A stretch of 64,000 nucleotides of DNA, from the NCBI GenBank assembly GCA_020310875.1, contig CM035444.1:23861272-23925271 (forward strand). The letters are read 5' to 3'. The translations under genes and the position numbers were made by a program. Positions 1 to 11,265 of this stretch are shown in pieces (the first letter of the stretch is position 1; the number at the start of each line of letters is the position of its first letter). The notes under the pieces are model-generated. The model saw only the letters and a program-made list of their open reading frames with translations. It was not told the origin of the DNA and did no database searches. This DNA is from Ceratopteris richardii. Taxonomy: Eukaryota; Streptophyta; Polypodiopsida; Polypodiales; Pteridaceae.

Positions 1-34
1 GTTCTACCTACAAGAGGCCTTTTTGCAAACATAG

Positions 35-205
35 GCCGAGATTTTGCTCACCGAAGCTATAGCCCTAAGCTCTGTTAGAATAGATGCACAATTAGTAGAA
101 CCAGATACCCTTAAACAAATATTAGAAACCCTTAAGAAAAAGATCACCCGTACATTTAGATTAGCCCGAAACATGTACTTAGAAGGTATAGTCGATGAAC
201 AGTAA
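35..205 (+). other. Unassigned reading-frame tail, possibly the end of an LTR-element polyprotein
   Basis: An open stretch of 56 codons ends in a stop just before an LTR-like sequence. The peptide is helical and basic near its end (LKKKITRTFRLARNMYLEG). I do not recognise the family. Its position next to the LTR-like block that starts near 241 suggests the 3' end of a retroelement coding region, but this is inference only. It could also be chance. Confidence 0.25.
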
Positions 206-240
206 CTTTGTAAAAACTTGCGGGTTCGAGTCCACCGGAA

Positions 241-1283
241 GTGTCAGTGTTAGTCGGCCGTCGGATTGGGACAGATGTAACGGAAATCGTGGCAGAACAC
301 GCGCGAAAGGTGGTTACGCACCTATTTGTACTTTCTATATAAAGCAATGAAAAGAAGTGCTCGAGAGAGAGGGCGATGTAATTTTGGCCTATTGTCGTGT
401 TATCACTAGACTGTTCGTCTGGTTGTCTGTCTGAGTGTTGAGGTAGTGTTCCTTTTGCATAACCTCTGTGTTCTACATTCTTGTTCGTATCTGGTTTTGT
501 CTATCGTTCTTGTTGCCTGCCGACGATCTTGGTTCTGTTGATAAATTTCATAACGTTCAGGAGATAACTATACTATCAGTCCGAATGTTACTGTGTAACG
601 ATTGGAGTACTCAGAGTATCTTGGCGATCTTCTACGCAAACTAATGGTACTGTGTGTATCTGTATTTGTTACCTAGTGAACTCCGTTGAGATTGTGAGTT
701 CCATTACTGTTGTCTGAGTAAGTTGTTTATGCATCTCTGTTGGATTGAGCTCATGCACTGTGTATTACGACTTCTTGAACATTTTTGGTCAAGAATTGGC
801 GAAATCCGAGCAACTGTGTAGTGTTTTGATATTCGGATCTACACTGTGTTGTTGTAAATACTGGAATCTGTCTGCCTGCGGCAAAGTTAAGTGCAGTAAA
901 GATCTGCTAAGTTGATTACTGAGTTTCCAGTACTGTGTGTTGGACTCTCAAATTCTCTGTGTTACGGTGTTGTTTGATCGTTGAACCTGTTCTGTGAAGT
1001 TGATCGAATACTCTTGTTCTGGTAATTCCAATAAGTTTATACATAGATGCAATATGGCATCTTAGCGCATTTGGTACGTTGGTTGAGCTAAGACTGTGAC
1101 AGTAAATTCTCAGTACGGCAATTCGATAGAGTTCTCAGCATTATTACCATGCTGAGTGTGAACAGTACCTTTGGGAACTAAGTACAGGGCCTCTGTATAA
1201 CAGACCCCTACCACTCCCAAGAACCCTCCCAAGAATCGGTTAAACGCCCTTCTGATAGTTAGAACCAAGCGTTTAACATTTAA
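241..1283 (+). mobile_element. Probable LTR of a retroelement inserted upstream of the SET domain of CACTA copy A
   Basis: The block starts TGTCAGTG and ends TTTAACA. It has a TATA-like box (TATATAAAG) near 338 followed by a purine-rich GAGAGAGAGGG stretch. Its right edge coincides with the point where CACTA copy A stops matching copy B (about 1284 against about 33788 in copy B), which fits an insertion into the 5' part of the SET gene. The partner LTR and the target duplication would lie outside the window. Family unknown. Confidence 0.4.
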
Positions 1284-1289
1284 CAGTAC

Positions 1290-1858
1290 AAACATATGAT
1301 AGAAGAAGATATTGAGGATGGAATAGAGGACCACTTCCTTTAGATGGAGAGGTTTTCAACTTTTGGGGTAATCGCTATATGATTGCTCCATCCACTATTA
1401 CTAATGATGGTCGTGGTCTCTTTATTGTAGAGGATTTGTATGTGCCTCCGAACTCTGAAATCACTCTTATGTCATTTTGTGGTCCTATATATGGATGGGG
1501 AGACTGGCATCAACTTTCACGTTATGTTCAAAGCATGAGTACTTATGGAATATGCTTGAATGCAACATCCCTTACTAGTAGAAGGATTTTACATGCAAAA
1601 AATGAAATATTATATATTGATGGAAGACCTTACACACATGGAAATATAGCAGGTTTAATAAATAGTAGTCGAGGGTTACATAATAGTTCAAGGACTAATT
1701 GCACATTTGAGGAGCGTGAAAATAGTCATGAATTACCATACATGAGTAGAGATGTATCAAGATACATAGTTGTCAATGCTATTACTACATTACATGCTGG
1801 TGATGAACTATTAGTGAATTATGGATGGCGTAGACCTCCAAGAGCACCTCTTAGCTAG
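1290..1858 (+). CDS. SET-domain protein encoded by CACTA copy A (5' part missing)
   Basis: The frame is open from about 1316 to a stop at 1856-1858; the first ATG is at 1379, giving 159 residues. SET hallmarks are visible in order: GRGLF near residue 12 (the SAM-binding GxG strand), then GNIAGLINSS near residue 90 (the position of the usual GNxARFxNHSC motif), and finally a core ending AGDELLVNYGW near residue 146, with the tyrosine expected of lysine methyltransferases. SET proteins transfer methyl groups from SAM to lysines of histones and other proteins. The NHS motif reads NSS here, so activity is uncertain. An in-frame TGA at 1313 separates it from upstream sequence that is open in copy B. 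A stop 112 bases before the transposase exon is conserved in both copies, so it is either a separate cistron or joined to the transposase by splicing. The fold assignment rests on motif recognition only. Confidence 0.75.
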
Positions 1859-2391
1859 AGAAAATAAAAATTTTCTATCCATATTTAATAAGTTATATAC
1901 TTAATTTTATATTTAAAGTTTACTTTTTATTCATTTATGGAATACTAATGAATTTTATTATATGTGTAGATTCCAATGTATGATGTTGATGATATTCCTC
2001 CACAGCATTCACAATTACCAGTAAGACCTCATTTATCAGAAGCGTCCATGAGGAGGCTACGCAAAACTAATCCTGTGCAATATGCAAAGTTGAAAGATCT
2101 ATATTCAAAAGACGATAAAGTACAAGATTTGTGTGACAATGATGAAGATGATGGCATGGCAGATTTTATTGAGGATTGGTATCAAAATGACATTGAGAGC
2201 ATTGATATTTCTAAAAATGAGAAATATCTTCGAGAGGAATGTCTAAAGCATGTATATGAAGGAAGTCGTTTGACACGACTAAGTGCGAGCTTACTTATTC
2301 TCAACCTTCAAAATCGTTTTGGATGGAGTAATGTATCTGTTTCGACACTATTAAGGTATAATTTTCAGTTTTCTATCTATTTATATATATA

Positions 2392-2425
<34 letters not shown>

Positions 2426-2512
2426 GGTTTTTATTCTTACTTTAGATAAGGTAAGAACAAGAACTTGAATTCAATGGACACTTTTTGTCCACGCATCTTT
2501 TAAAACAATTAA

Positions 2513-3288
2513 TGCATCTTTCAAAATATTCGCGAAAAATTTGATTGTTTGGATGGCAGGATACGATTGTTTGTTTTGGAGGATATGAAGTATGTACCTT
2601 CATTGAATGATTTGTCGATTCTGTCATATGTTTAGTCTGAAAGTGTGAGAAACGGATTTATAATTGCTATTCAAAGAATTTGGCACTGTTTATAGGCCAT
2701 ACAATGGTACGTGACCTGGATGAATCACATGCACAGAGGTTACTCAAGATAGAGCAATCTGATTATAATGGACTAGTGCTAGCAGGATTCCTAGGGTATG
2801 CAGTAAACCTCTTGCATGTCAATGATGAGCATCTGAACTTTAGGATACAAAGTGGAAATCATGGTGGCTTGAGAGGATCACTTTTATACAGCTTGTTCAA
2901 AAAACTTCAGTGTCATAAACCTGAAGTTCTTTGAACAAGCTGTATAAAAGTGATCCTCTCAAGCCACCATGATTTTCACTTTGTATCCTAAAGTTCAGAT
3001 GCTCATCATTGACATGCAAGAGGTTTATTGCATACCCCAGAAATCTTGTTGGTACTAGTCTCTTATAATCAGGTTGCTCTATCTTGAGTAACCTCTGTGC
3101 ATGCGATTCATCCAGGTCACCATCGTATGGCCTATAAACAGTGCCAAATTCTTTGAATAGCAATTATAAATCCACTTCTCACACTTTCAAACTGAACATA
3201 TGATACATACTTCATATCCTCCAAAACAAACAATCGTATCCTGCCATCCAAAACAATCAAATTTCGTGCGAATATTTTGAAAGATGCA
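2513..3288. repeat. Long inverted repeat (hairpin) made from a DMS3/GMI1-like gene fragment
   Basis: Left arm 2513-2910, loop 2911-2920 (TGTCATAAAC), right arm 2921-3288. The arms match along their whole length apart from one gap of about 28 nt and scattered substitutions. Each arm is open for 84-88 codons (plus strand 2680-2934, minus strand 3163-2897). The product contains GFLGYAVNLLHVNDEHL followed by GLRGSLLYSLFKKLQ. From memory this resembles the SMC-hinge-like C-terminal region of plant DMS3 (GFLGFAVNM, then GLRETLFYNLFSRLQVYKT) and the related GMI1. DMS3 is part of the DDR complex in RNA-directed DNA methylation; GMI1 acts in DNA repair. A transcript of this intron would fold into a near-perfect stem of over 350 bp, a good Dicer substrate. 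The structure is seen directly; the identity is by recalled similarity and the silencing role is inferred. Confidence 0.7.
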
Positions 3289-3316
3289 CATAAGCATACA
3301 CATATATAAAATTATA

Positions 3317-3425
<109 letters not shown>

Positions 3426-4767
3426 ATATTTATTTATTTACTTTTTTTAATATATCTTTTTTTGATAAACTTACAGGTTATTATCTGAAAAGTTTTTACC
3501 AAGTCAGAATATTCGTCCTACCTCACATGATGAAATGAAGAAGATAATCAACAATCTTGGTATAGATTATCAATGTATACATGCATGTCCTAACGATTGT
3601 ATATTATATAGAGGTGAATATGCAGACTCTTTGACATGTCCCAAATGTCAATCTCCTCGATATAAGGGCGAAGAAGGTAAAATCCCAAAAAAGGTATTGA
3701 GACATTTTCCATTGGCTCCACGGATTAGACATATGTTTCAAAGCCCGAATTATCAAAGCTTTTGACTTGGGGACATGATCACAAAAGTACTGATGGAATA
3801 ATCAGAATTCCTCATGATAGTGTTGCTTTTCAGCATATTGATTCTACATGGCCTGAATTTGCACAAAATCCACAGAATCCAAAGTTAGGGGTTGCATTAG
3901 ATGGGGTTAATCCATTCTCCATGAAATCCAATAAATGGTCAACATGGCCGGTGTTAGTCATAAACTACAATCTTCTGCCATATCTTAGCATTAAAAAGGA
4001 ACATTTAATGCTTTTACTTTTAATCCCAGGCAAAAGATAAGTTAAACATATGAATATATATCTTGCTCCTCTCATTGACGATCTTCAAGAGTTATGGAGA
4101 GGTATTAATGACATCGATGTATCGAAAAGCATCAATGAAAGACATATTACGGTTCGTGGTATTGTGGCTTGGACTATTCACGATTTTCCAGGATATGGTG
4201 TTTGTTCAGGTATTGATGTAATTTTTCTATTCAATATGCATGTAAATAAATATGATTTAGTCTAATTATATTTTTATCATTTTCCATGATGCAAGAATAT
4301 CTACTAAGGGTTATAAAGCTTGTCCATATTGTGGTGATTGGTTGAGATCAATCTATAGTAAGAATCTCAACAAAAATATTTATCTTCGACATCGTCGATT
4401 CTTGCCTGATGATCATCCATTAAGATCTAAAAGAGAAGCGATACATTTTAATGGAAAGCTTGAAACAGGTCAGTGTCCAAAAGCTATGACGCCTATGGAT
4501 TGGTATAAAAAATGGACAAATGGACCTCTGATAGATCCACAAGCAGAAATCTTAAGTGATGATTCAGATAATGAGTATGTGAACAGAGGTAAAGGAAAAT
4601 TGGCACTCGTAGAGAACATATCAATATGGTATTCTTTGGAGTATTGGAAAGAGTTAAAAGTATGTCATCTTCTTGATCCTATGCATATATTCAAAAATAT
4701 TGGTTATTCACTATGGCAGCATCTTCTTGGACTAAAAGATACCACAGCATCAAGGAATGATTTGAAA

Positions 4768-4882
4768 GATCAAAAATCCAAACCAAAGTTATGGCCAATT
4801 TTTTATAGACATCGACAAGAATATCAAGAAAGATCAAAAATCCAAACCAAAGTTATGGCCAATTTTTGATAGACATCGACTT
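4768..4882 (+). repeat. Short tandem duplication inside the TNP2 gene of copy A
   Basis: The segment GATCAAAAATCCAAACCAAA and its downstream sequence through TAGACATCGAC occurs twice, at about 4768-4820 and 4834-4882. Copy B has it once (37214-37263). The duplication changes the reading frame and gives a stop at 4867 in copy A. Confidence 0.85.
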
Positions 4883-6152
4883 ATGCACCTGCTCCTTGGG
4901 TACTTACAAGAAAAGAGATACAGACTATCAACAATAGAATTCAATTGATTAAGACTCCTACAGGATATGGAGCATCTTTTCAAAACATGTTTACTATGGA
5001 TGATAAGAGCTTATCTGGGTTAAAGACCCATGACTGGCATAACTTTTTGAAACATATTTTACCTTTGGTTATCGAAGGATGTACAATGAAAGGAGTACGA
5101 GATGTGATCTATTGTCTTGGATCACTTATAAGGTAATTATGATACTTTTATATTTAATATGTATTAATATTGGATATCTTTTATATTTTAATTAACTTCT
5201 TTATAATTGTTTTTATGATATGTATAGGTGGATTACATCCAAAGAGATTGACAAAAACTCAATCCCACAAAAAAAACGGGAATGCAAAGAGCTACTATGT
5301 TTGATGGAGAAAGAACTTCCTACTTCATTTTTTGATATTCAGGTTCATTTATTAGTCCATCTTGTAGATGAAATAGAGATTGTGTTGTCAACACTCGATG
5401 GATGTTTTGGGTTGAGCGATTTATGGGAGTATTAAAAGGTTATGTGCGACAAAGAGCGAAACCAGAAGGATCCATGGCAAAGGGTTGGATGCTTGAAGAG
5501 TGCATGTATTACATTAGTGAGTACCTTGAAAGATTTCATGAAGAAGCTCCACGTGCATGGACCAATAATGGGTTTTTGTTGTTATATATTTTGATAGGTC
5601 ATTTTGAAGGTTGATTGGTTTCGAGGGGAGTATAAAGGTAGTAATTCCACATTAAGAAAGGAATTATCTGGGTTTTGGGCAATTGATTCTTGCAAGGGAA
5701 TGCGATCTACTAAAGAACCATATATTCTTCCTAGGCATATTGAACAAGCATTTTTTTATAAAAACCCAGATGCTCATCCTTGGTGGCAAGTCATTCATGT
5801 GCAACCTAGAGGTAGGTCATTGTTTGAACAGTTTATTGTTAGAGAGATCGAAGAAAGTCCTCTTGATGATTCAGCATCAGATACTGATACATCAACATCT
5901 GAAATAGAAATTAGAATCATTATACGTGATAATGATACTAATCTTTTTGATGAAGAGGATAATTCTCTACATGCTGATTCTACTGATGAGGAAGAGGAAT
6001 TACTAGAAATAGATATGAATCCATCAATAAATGATGTGATTCATGAGAACAGAGATTTAACAATAGAAGAAATAAATGAAATCAATAAGGATAATGAAGA
6101 TGAGACTATATTGATGTCTTACCAAAATGATGGCAATAATGAAAACATATGA

Positions 6153-6450
6153 GCAGATTAGATAGTAAATTCTACTCTAGTTATCGATCAATAACTTGAA
6201 GCTTCTGAATGGATATCAGATAATAGATTTTTTTATTAACTTGAATAATGATGAATCCTACTAGAGAGATGAAATCATGTTCTTCTAAGTTAGAACATGA
6301 AGCTCAGGGGTATGCCTAATTATTTTATATATAGCTTTATCTTCGAGGAGTAAATTTTTATCATGTATGTATGCATATGTGTGTTTATTCATGTGTATTA
6401 TATGTATACATATGTTAGTATGCATATATATGTATTTCATGTATATGTAT
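6153..6450 (+). other. 3' flank of TNP2 gene copy A
   Basis: AT-rich sequence after the transposase stop, ending in a TATG/CATG-rich microsatellite (about 6360-6450). No reading frame of interest. It probably includes the transposase 3' UTR. Confidence 0.5.
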
Positions 6451-7545
6451 TGTTGGAGCAAGTCTATGACAAGCCTAAGTATTGGCTTGAGTCCCACAAA
6501 GTCATGAAAAAAGCTTTAAAATGAAGACTATGTAAAGTTCACTTGTGAACTACCTCTTGTAACTTTTGAAGAGTTTACTTAATGTAAAAGTGAAAGAATC
6601 TTAAGTGGTTGAGTCCACTTGATCAAGAATGGAAAGAGGAGCCACGAATTTGTGATTTGTGGTAGGTAGAGAATCAAATCAATCACTGATTGATTGGAGA
6701 GTGATTGAGGGAAGTTAGCCTCCCAAACTCAACTATAAATAGATGGCAGTTTTAGTCGTGGTTAGAGAGACCTATGTGAAGACCTCCAAGAGCTGAACTT
6801 TATGCCATATCAAGGTGTGATTACAAGGCACACATATGTATCAGTAATTCATTGTATTGTACAAGCAATATAATTTCATTTTCATGATTATTTGAGTTCA
6901 TATGTCCATGTTCTTGTGACGTGTACTACTCACTGCCATATCTCTCAGTTTTCTCAGTCAGATTGCAAAAATTGTTTCTCTGCGCTTGGTGCATCATTTT
7001 CAGTGTTTTAACTTGGTAAAGTTAGATCTATAATTCTACTATATGCTCACAAATTTTCATGTCATTTGAATGTTGCAATCTTCAGTTATGCTCAATTGAA
7101 GTCAACCCTCTCTGTCATTTTCACTTCTCTGTCAAGTACCCGATTTTTTTACTCATCTTGTCAGAGCCATTTCTCAGTGGTTACTTATTCAAATTCAATG
7201 ATTTAATGCTTGTTGGATTTCACTTATTGTCTAGTATAACCATACAAATTTTCATAATCATTGGATTCCTACATTTTGAGTTATGTGCATTTTTCTACTC
7301 ACTAGTCTCAAACTGTAGCAGCCTGTGAAAATCGGGATGATGTCATCACTTGTTAAAACTCATTCTCAGTGTGTGGTTTATTATTTTTGATGAGATTACT
7401 CTTGAAAGTTAGCTCTTTAAGCTACCTAGACTTCCCCAAGAGGAATTAAGCTAATTGCTGCTGTGCTCAGAGAATTATGCAAAACAGTGGACAGGTGTAT
7501 GAACCAAAATAGCAAGTTTTTCACCTCTGAGCTAACTCCAACTTA
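6451..7545 (+). mobile_element. Probable solo LTR inserted in CACTA copy A
   Basis: The block begins TGTTGGAGCAAG inside a microsatellite. It contains a TATA-like box (ACTATAAATAGA near 6732) and a candidate polyadenylation region near 6850-6880, and it has no coding capacity. A CTCCAAC close to 7535 is the inverse of the TGTTGGAG start, which suggests an end nearby. I could not fix the right edge or find a clean target duplication, so it may be a degraded LTR rather than a clean solo LTR. Confidence 0.4.
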
Positions 7546-7549
7546 TCTG

Positions 7550-8167
7550 TTTTGATCTATCTTTTTGTGAGTGATCTTCCAAGGTACATAGGGTGTCTAA
7601 TACATCCATTGGCAAGCTAAAAGGGCCCACAACATACTCTTGGAGTTCATTTGGCTGGTCTAGATCAAGGATTTTGCAACACCTCTTCATCTTCAAGCAC
7701 ATACCTATCCATCTCTTCACATGTGTTTGCATGTGTGTGATATATGTATACATGTGTTAAATATACAATGTTCCCCACTCGCTCTATATCGCACTCTAGT
7801 CCTAAGGTGCCTATGCATGTCCTCATAGGCAACTCTGCTCTGCTATCACGTGCTGGAGGTGGTATAGTTGTCCTGAAAATAGATAGATAAAAATAAATAA
7901 AAATATGTGTTATAATATCATTCAAAAAGTTTATAAAAAAAAAACATACCTATGAGCAGATAACTCTCTTCCTGTATGTGGAGCCGCAGAAGAGCCCTCA
8001 TCTGATCGCTGGGTAAGCATCTGGATTGTATAGTCCAGGTCCTCATCAGACATCTCTGAGTAATCACGCATTATGGCCCCTAGAGTATCAGACGGAACTC
8101 TTGCTCTCATAAGACTTTTTATGAGAGTGAGTTTCGCCTTTCTCTCTCTACTGGGATCCATAATACC
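7550..8167 (-). CDS. Minus-strand second gene of CACTA copy A, 5' exons only
   Basis: A spliced gene is suggested. A strong 3' splice site (TTTATATGTTAG) precedes 8167, and ATG at 8159-8161 starts MDPSRERKAKLTLIKSLMRA. The first visible coding exon ends at 7950 (CATAG|GTATG) and a second starts at 7872 after TTTTCAG (continuing PPPARDSRAELPMRTCIGTL). A third open stretch near 7550-7700 reads LDLDQPNELQEYVVGPFSLP. I recognise no domain. The position, close to the terminus and convergent with TNP2, is where CACTA elements often carry a second, DNA-binding (TNPA-like) gene, which is an inference from context. The 3' part is missing next to the LTR-like block, so the gene is incomplete. Confidence 0.45.
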
Positions 8168-8199
8168 TAACATATAAAACAAAATGGTTAGAAATCAAT

Positions 8200-8990
8200 A
8201 TATATACGTGTACATATGTATGTGTGTATGCATTAAGTATGTGTATGTATGCATGTGTGTGTATGTATGTGCATGTATGTGTGTGTGTATGTGTGTATGC
8301 ATGTGTATGTGTGTGTATGCATCATTATGTGTGTATGTGTCTATGTGTGTATGTGTGTGTATGTGTGTGTGCATATGTGTGTGTCTCTATGTGTATGTGT
8401 GTGCATCTATGAGTGTGTATGTGTTTATGTGTGTGTATGTGTCTATGTGTGTGTATGTGTCTATGTGTGTATGTGTATGCATGTATGTATGCATATGTGT
8501 GTATGTGTATGCATATGTGTATATGTGTGTGTATGCATTATGTATGCATATGTGTGTGTATGCATTATGTATGTGTATGTATGTGTATGTATGCATGTAT
8601 GTATGTATGTATGTATGTATGTATGTATGTATGTATGTATGTATGCATATGCATATGCATTATGTATGTATATATATATATGCATGTATGTGTATGTGTG
8701 AGTATGTCTCTCTATGTGTGTGTATGCATATATGTGTGTATGTGTGTGTGTACATGTGTTTGTATGTGTGTATGCATGTGTATGTGTGTGTATGCATCAT
8801 TATGTGTGTATGTGTGTATGTGTCTATGTGTGTTTGTGTGTGTGTATATGTGTGTGTGTATCTATGTGTATGTATGTGTGTCTATGAGTGTGTATGTGTT
8901 TATGTGTATGTATGTATCTATGTGTGTTTGTGCCTATGTGTGTATGTGTATGCATGTATGTATGCATATGTCTCTCTCTTGATCTGTTCT
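8200..8990. repeat. TATG/TGTG microsatellite block
   Basis: About 790 bp of imperfect TGTATG, TGTG and TATG units, including a pure TATG run at about 8598-8645. Overlapping frames on both strands (Met-Cys-Val-Tyr or His-Thr-Tyr rich) are artefacts of the repeat. It lies just inside the right terminus of CACTA copy A. Confidence 0.95.
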
Positions 8991-9054
8991 TGGTCTCTCG
9001 CGTCCAAATCCCAGCACAAATGTGCCGGGAGAAATCAATTTTTTTTTTTACATT

Positions 9055-9308
9055 CCAGAGCATCGCATATGCGACGTTCTTCAGTTTCCCAACGTCGCAA
9101 ATATCGTTGCTCATTAGCGACGGTATTTGCGATGCTGTAATTTAGCGTCGCATAAGCGACGCTAGCATCGCTTATGCGACGACTGTCGCAAGAAAAAAAA
9201 ATTTGAAAAATTGACCGTCGCTTATGCGACGCCAGTGTTGCATAAGCGACGGTACCTGTTCTTTTTTCAATTCGAGGGCATCGCTACACCCCCCTATTTC
9301 TTGTAGTG
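9055..9308 (-). repeat. Right terminus and subterminal repeats of CACTA copy A
   Basis: Read on the minus strand the end is CACTACAAGAAATAGGGG, the hallmark of CACTA elements. Inside it, at about 9063-9232, the palindromic motif GTCGCATAAGCGAC and close variants (TCGCTTATGCGACG, TCGCATATGCGACG, TCGCAAATATCG) occur eight to ten times in both orientations. In En/Spm-type elements such subterminal motifs bind the element's own DNA-binding protein. The array and terminus are seen directly; the binding role is inferred from the superfamily. Confidence 0.85.
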
Positions 9309-11045
9309 TATGCCAATTTACTCAAGTTGCACAAAATGGGGTCGATTCTACCAAAAATGAATATTTACAATTTGGCTAGGCCTATTCATTGCCAGGTCTG
9401 TATTGACTACCTTGCTTGCTCAGTGCACCCTGGCCTTCTCTCTAGCTCTCTTATCTTTGACTCCCTTGACATAGGCTTCTCCTGATTGCTAACGCAAAGC
9501 CTCCTACCAATGTGCTTCATCGTGAAAGCATCTTCATCCATGAACTCAAATACAAAAAGAAAACTCAGCACTCCTTAATAAATTGTCAATTAAAAAGAGA
9601 AGAACTAATATGGTGGCATAGGAAAAATGCAAAGGATGGATTGAAGGTGGCACCTCCACTAATCTCTTTCCTAATCACAATCAAACACTTCATCGAATTG
9701 AATGAAAAACACAAACTAGCATAGACAAGAAAAATTATCATGCAATCACAATGACAATGCATAGGGAAGAACAAGCAAATCAACTTCTTTAGTCACAAGC
9801 CTTGAGCATGCATGAATACAAATGATTTCAGAATGTGCTTTACAAGTGTGGGAGATGGACTTATATAGTGGGCCTCCTCTTAGTTCCACTTCTTACATTA
9901 TTTAAAAATATAAATATTACAAATTATTAAAATAAATCTTTTGATTTTTTTCTAAATAAATAGATAAGCTAACCTACAAGCTATCCATGAATCCATGAGA
10001 TATACTTTATTTTGTGTCCCATCCCCACAAAAGTTCTTGGATCCATGTCTTCCTTGGCCACAAGCATCCATTCGTGTGCAACGAAGTCATTGGTCACTAA
10101 TCAACCATTATCAAGATGCATTACTAGTCTCACTAACAATGGACAACATCAATCAGATTAGCACTTGTTCTTTAATGATAGTCTATCCTAATATTTCACA
10201 TGATTAATGTAAAAAACCATTGAAAAGAGAGTTTTCATGGCTTTATCTAGTCGATTGTCATGTATTTCACATGACACACAAGATCCCTTCTAAGTTATCC
10301 TTGTAAGTTATCTTGTAAGTTTGGTGCTTTACTTTGTTTGGGCATTAGCTTAGCTTTGGATCGGCCTATTCAAAGAATATTTCAATCGAATTTAAGATAA
10401 TATAAATCGGTTCATGAGCTTGAGGGAAACAATTTTTCCCTTAAATCAATATTGTGTTTCGCCACAAAATATAAACCCTATCACTTGGTTTACATTATTA
10501 AGATTGAGTGTAAGGACCCTTGGATTTTGACCAAAAATGACGCCCTGTTTCATGGAGTTGGAACTTGGGAATATGCTTAGGTTCATTGCTCACATGTTCA
10601 TAGAACAAGGGACAATGGAGCACGTGAGCTAACACGTGTTCATGGAATCTTGCTTACAATTAGTTCAAGTTCATTGTATAGTAAGGTAATGCATGAAGGC
10701 ATGCTTTCTCATTTGGCAAATAAACTTGCACTCTATCTTGTTGGTTTTCATTTATCTTAATCTACCCAAGTAAGGTCAATGTTTTCCAAAGAAGTTTTGG
10801 GTAGTAATGACACGCACTTTTGTGTTAGTTTTTCTATGTGGAGTCATCCAATATAAAAGTTGGAACTCTTGGGAATGCATTGGTCTATGTTGGTTCATAT
10901 GGAGCTACATGGGTGAATCTTTCCATGAAGTGGTGGAAACACCACTTTAACTTTTGTCTATAATGTAATATCCATTCCATCTTTGTATGAAGTCATAGGT
11001 AGAATTACAATTTTGAACCTTGTGACTCAACCCATGGGATTGACC
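9309..11045. other. Stretch without recognisable genes
   Basis: AT-rich sequence outside the CACTA right end. Only short frames (up to 70 codons) occur and none resembles a known protein. I see no tRNA, terminal repeats or long tandem array. Confidence 0.5.
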
Positions 11046-11265
11046 TATTGGAGTTTGAGGCCTGCAGAACACATGAACAACACAAAGAAGAAGAAGAATC
11101 TTGGAACACAGCACAATACAAAATGCATTACCAAGTGAATTTACAAAGGTAAGTGATCCATTAGGGTTATAGGGGTATATACAAGGGGGAAGAAAAAAAC
11201 CTCCTAAAGAGAGTCACTATGAAAGCTGCCCTATACTCAGCCTCTATAGAGGAGGTATTGGGGTA
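11046..11265 (-). mobile_element. Copia remnant related to Copia-1 (LTR fragment plus RNase H fragment)
   Basis: The first 165 bp align with the LTR of Copia-1 (20698-20928), sharing the AAGAAGAAGAA, GGGTTATAGG/GGCAATAGG and AAAAAAACCTCCTAAAGAG stretches. The next 50 bp (CTATGAAAGCTGCCCTATAC) match the RNase H-coding part of the same family near 21310. The interior is missing, so this is an old, heavily broken fossil. Confidence 0.65.

Noticed and set aside
215-240. tRNA-like B box (GGGTTCGAGTCC)
   Set aside because: No matching A box at the right distance and no cloverleaf stems visible, so neither a tRNA nor a convincing SINE.
2680-2934. Treating each hairpin arm as a separate functional gene
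   Set aside because: Both arms are fragments lacking the rest of a DMS3/GMI1-type protein, and they form an inverted pair inside an intron.
8184-9140. A 318-codon plus-strand frame and overlapping frames on both strands
   Set aside because: Its sequence is almost wholly Met-Cys-Val-Tyr from a TGTATG microsatellite, with frames open on both strands at once. Not a gene.
9512-10207. Short 65-70 codon frames between the CACTA end and the Copia remnant
   Set aside because: No domain, no splice or start support, and frames overlap on both strands.
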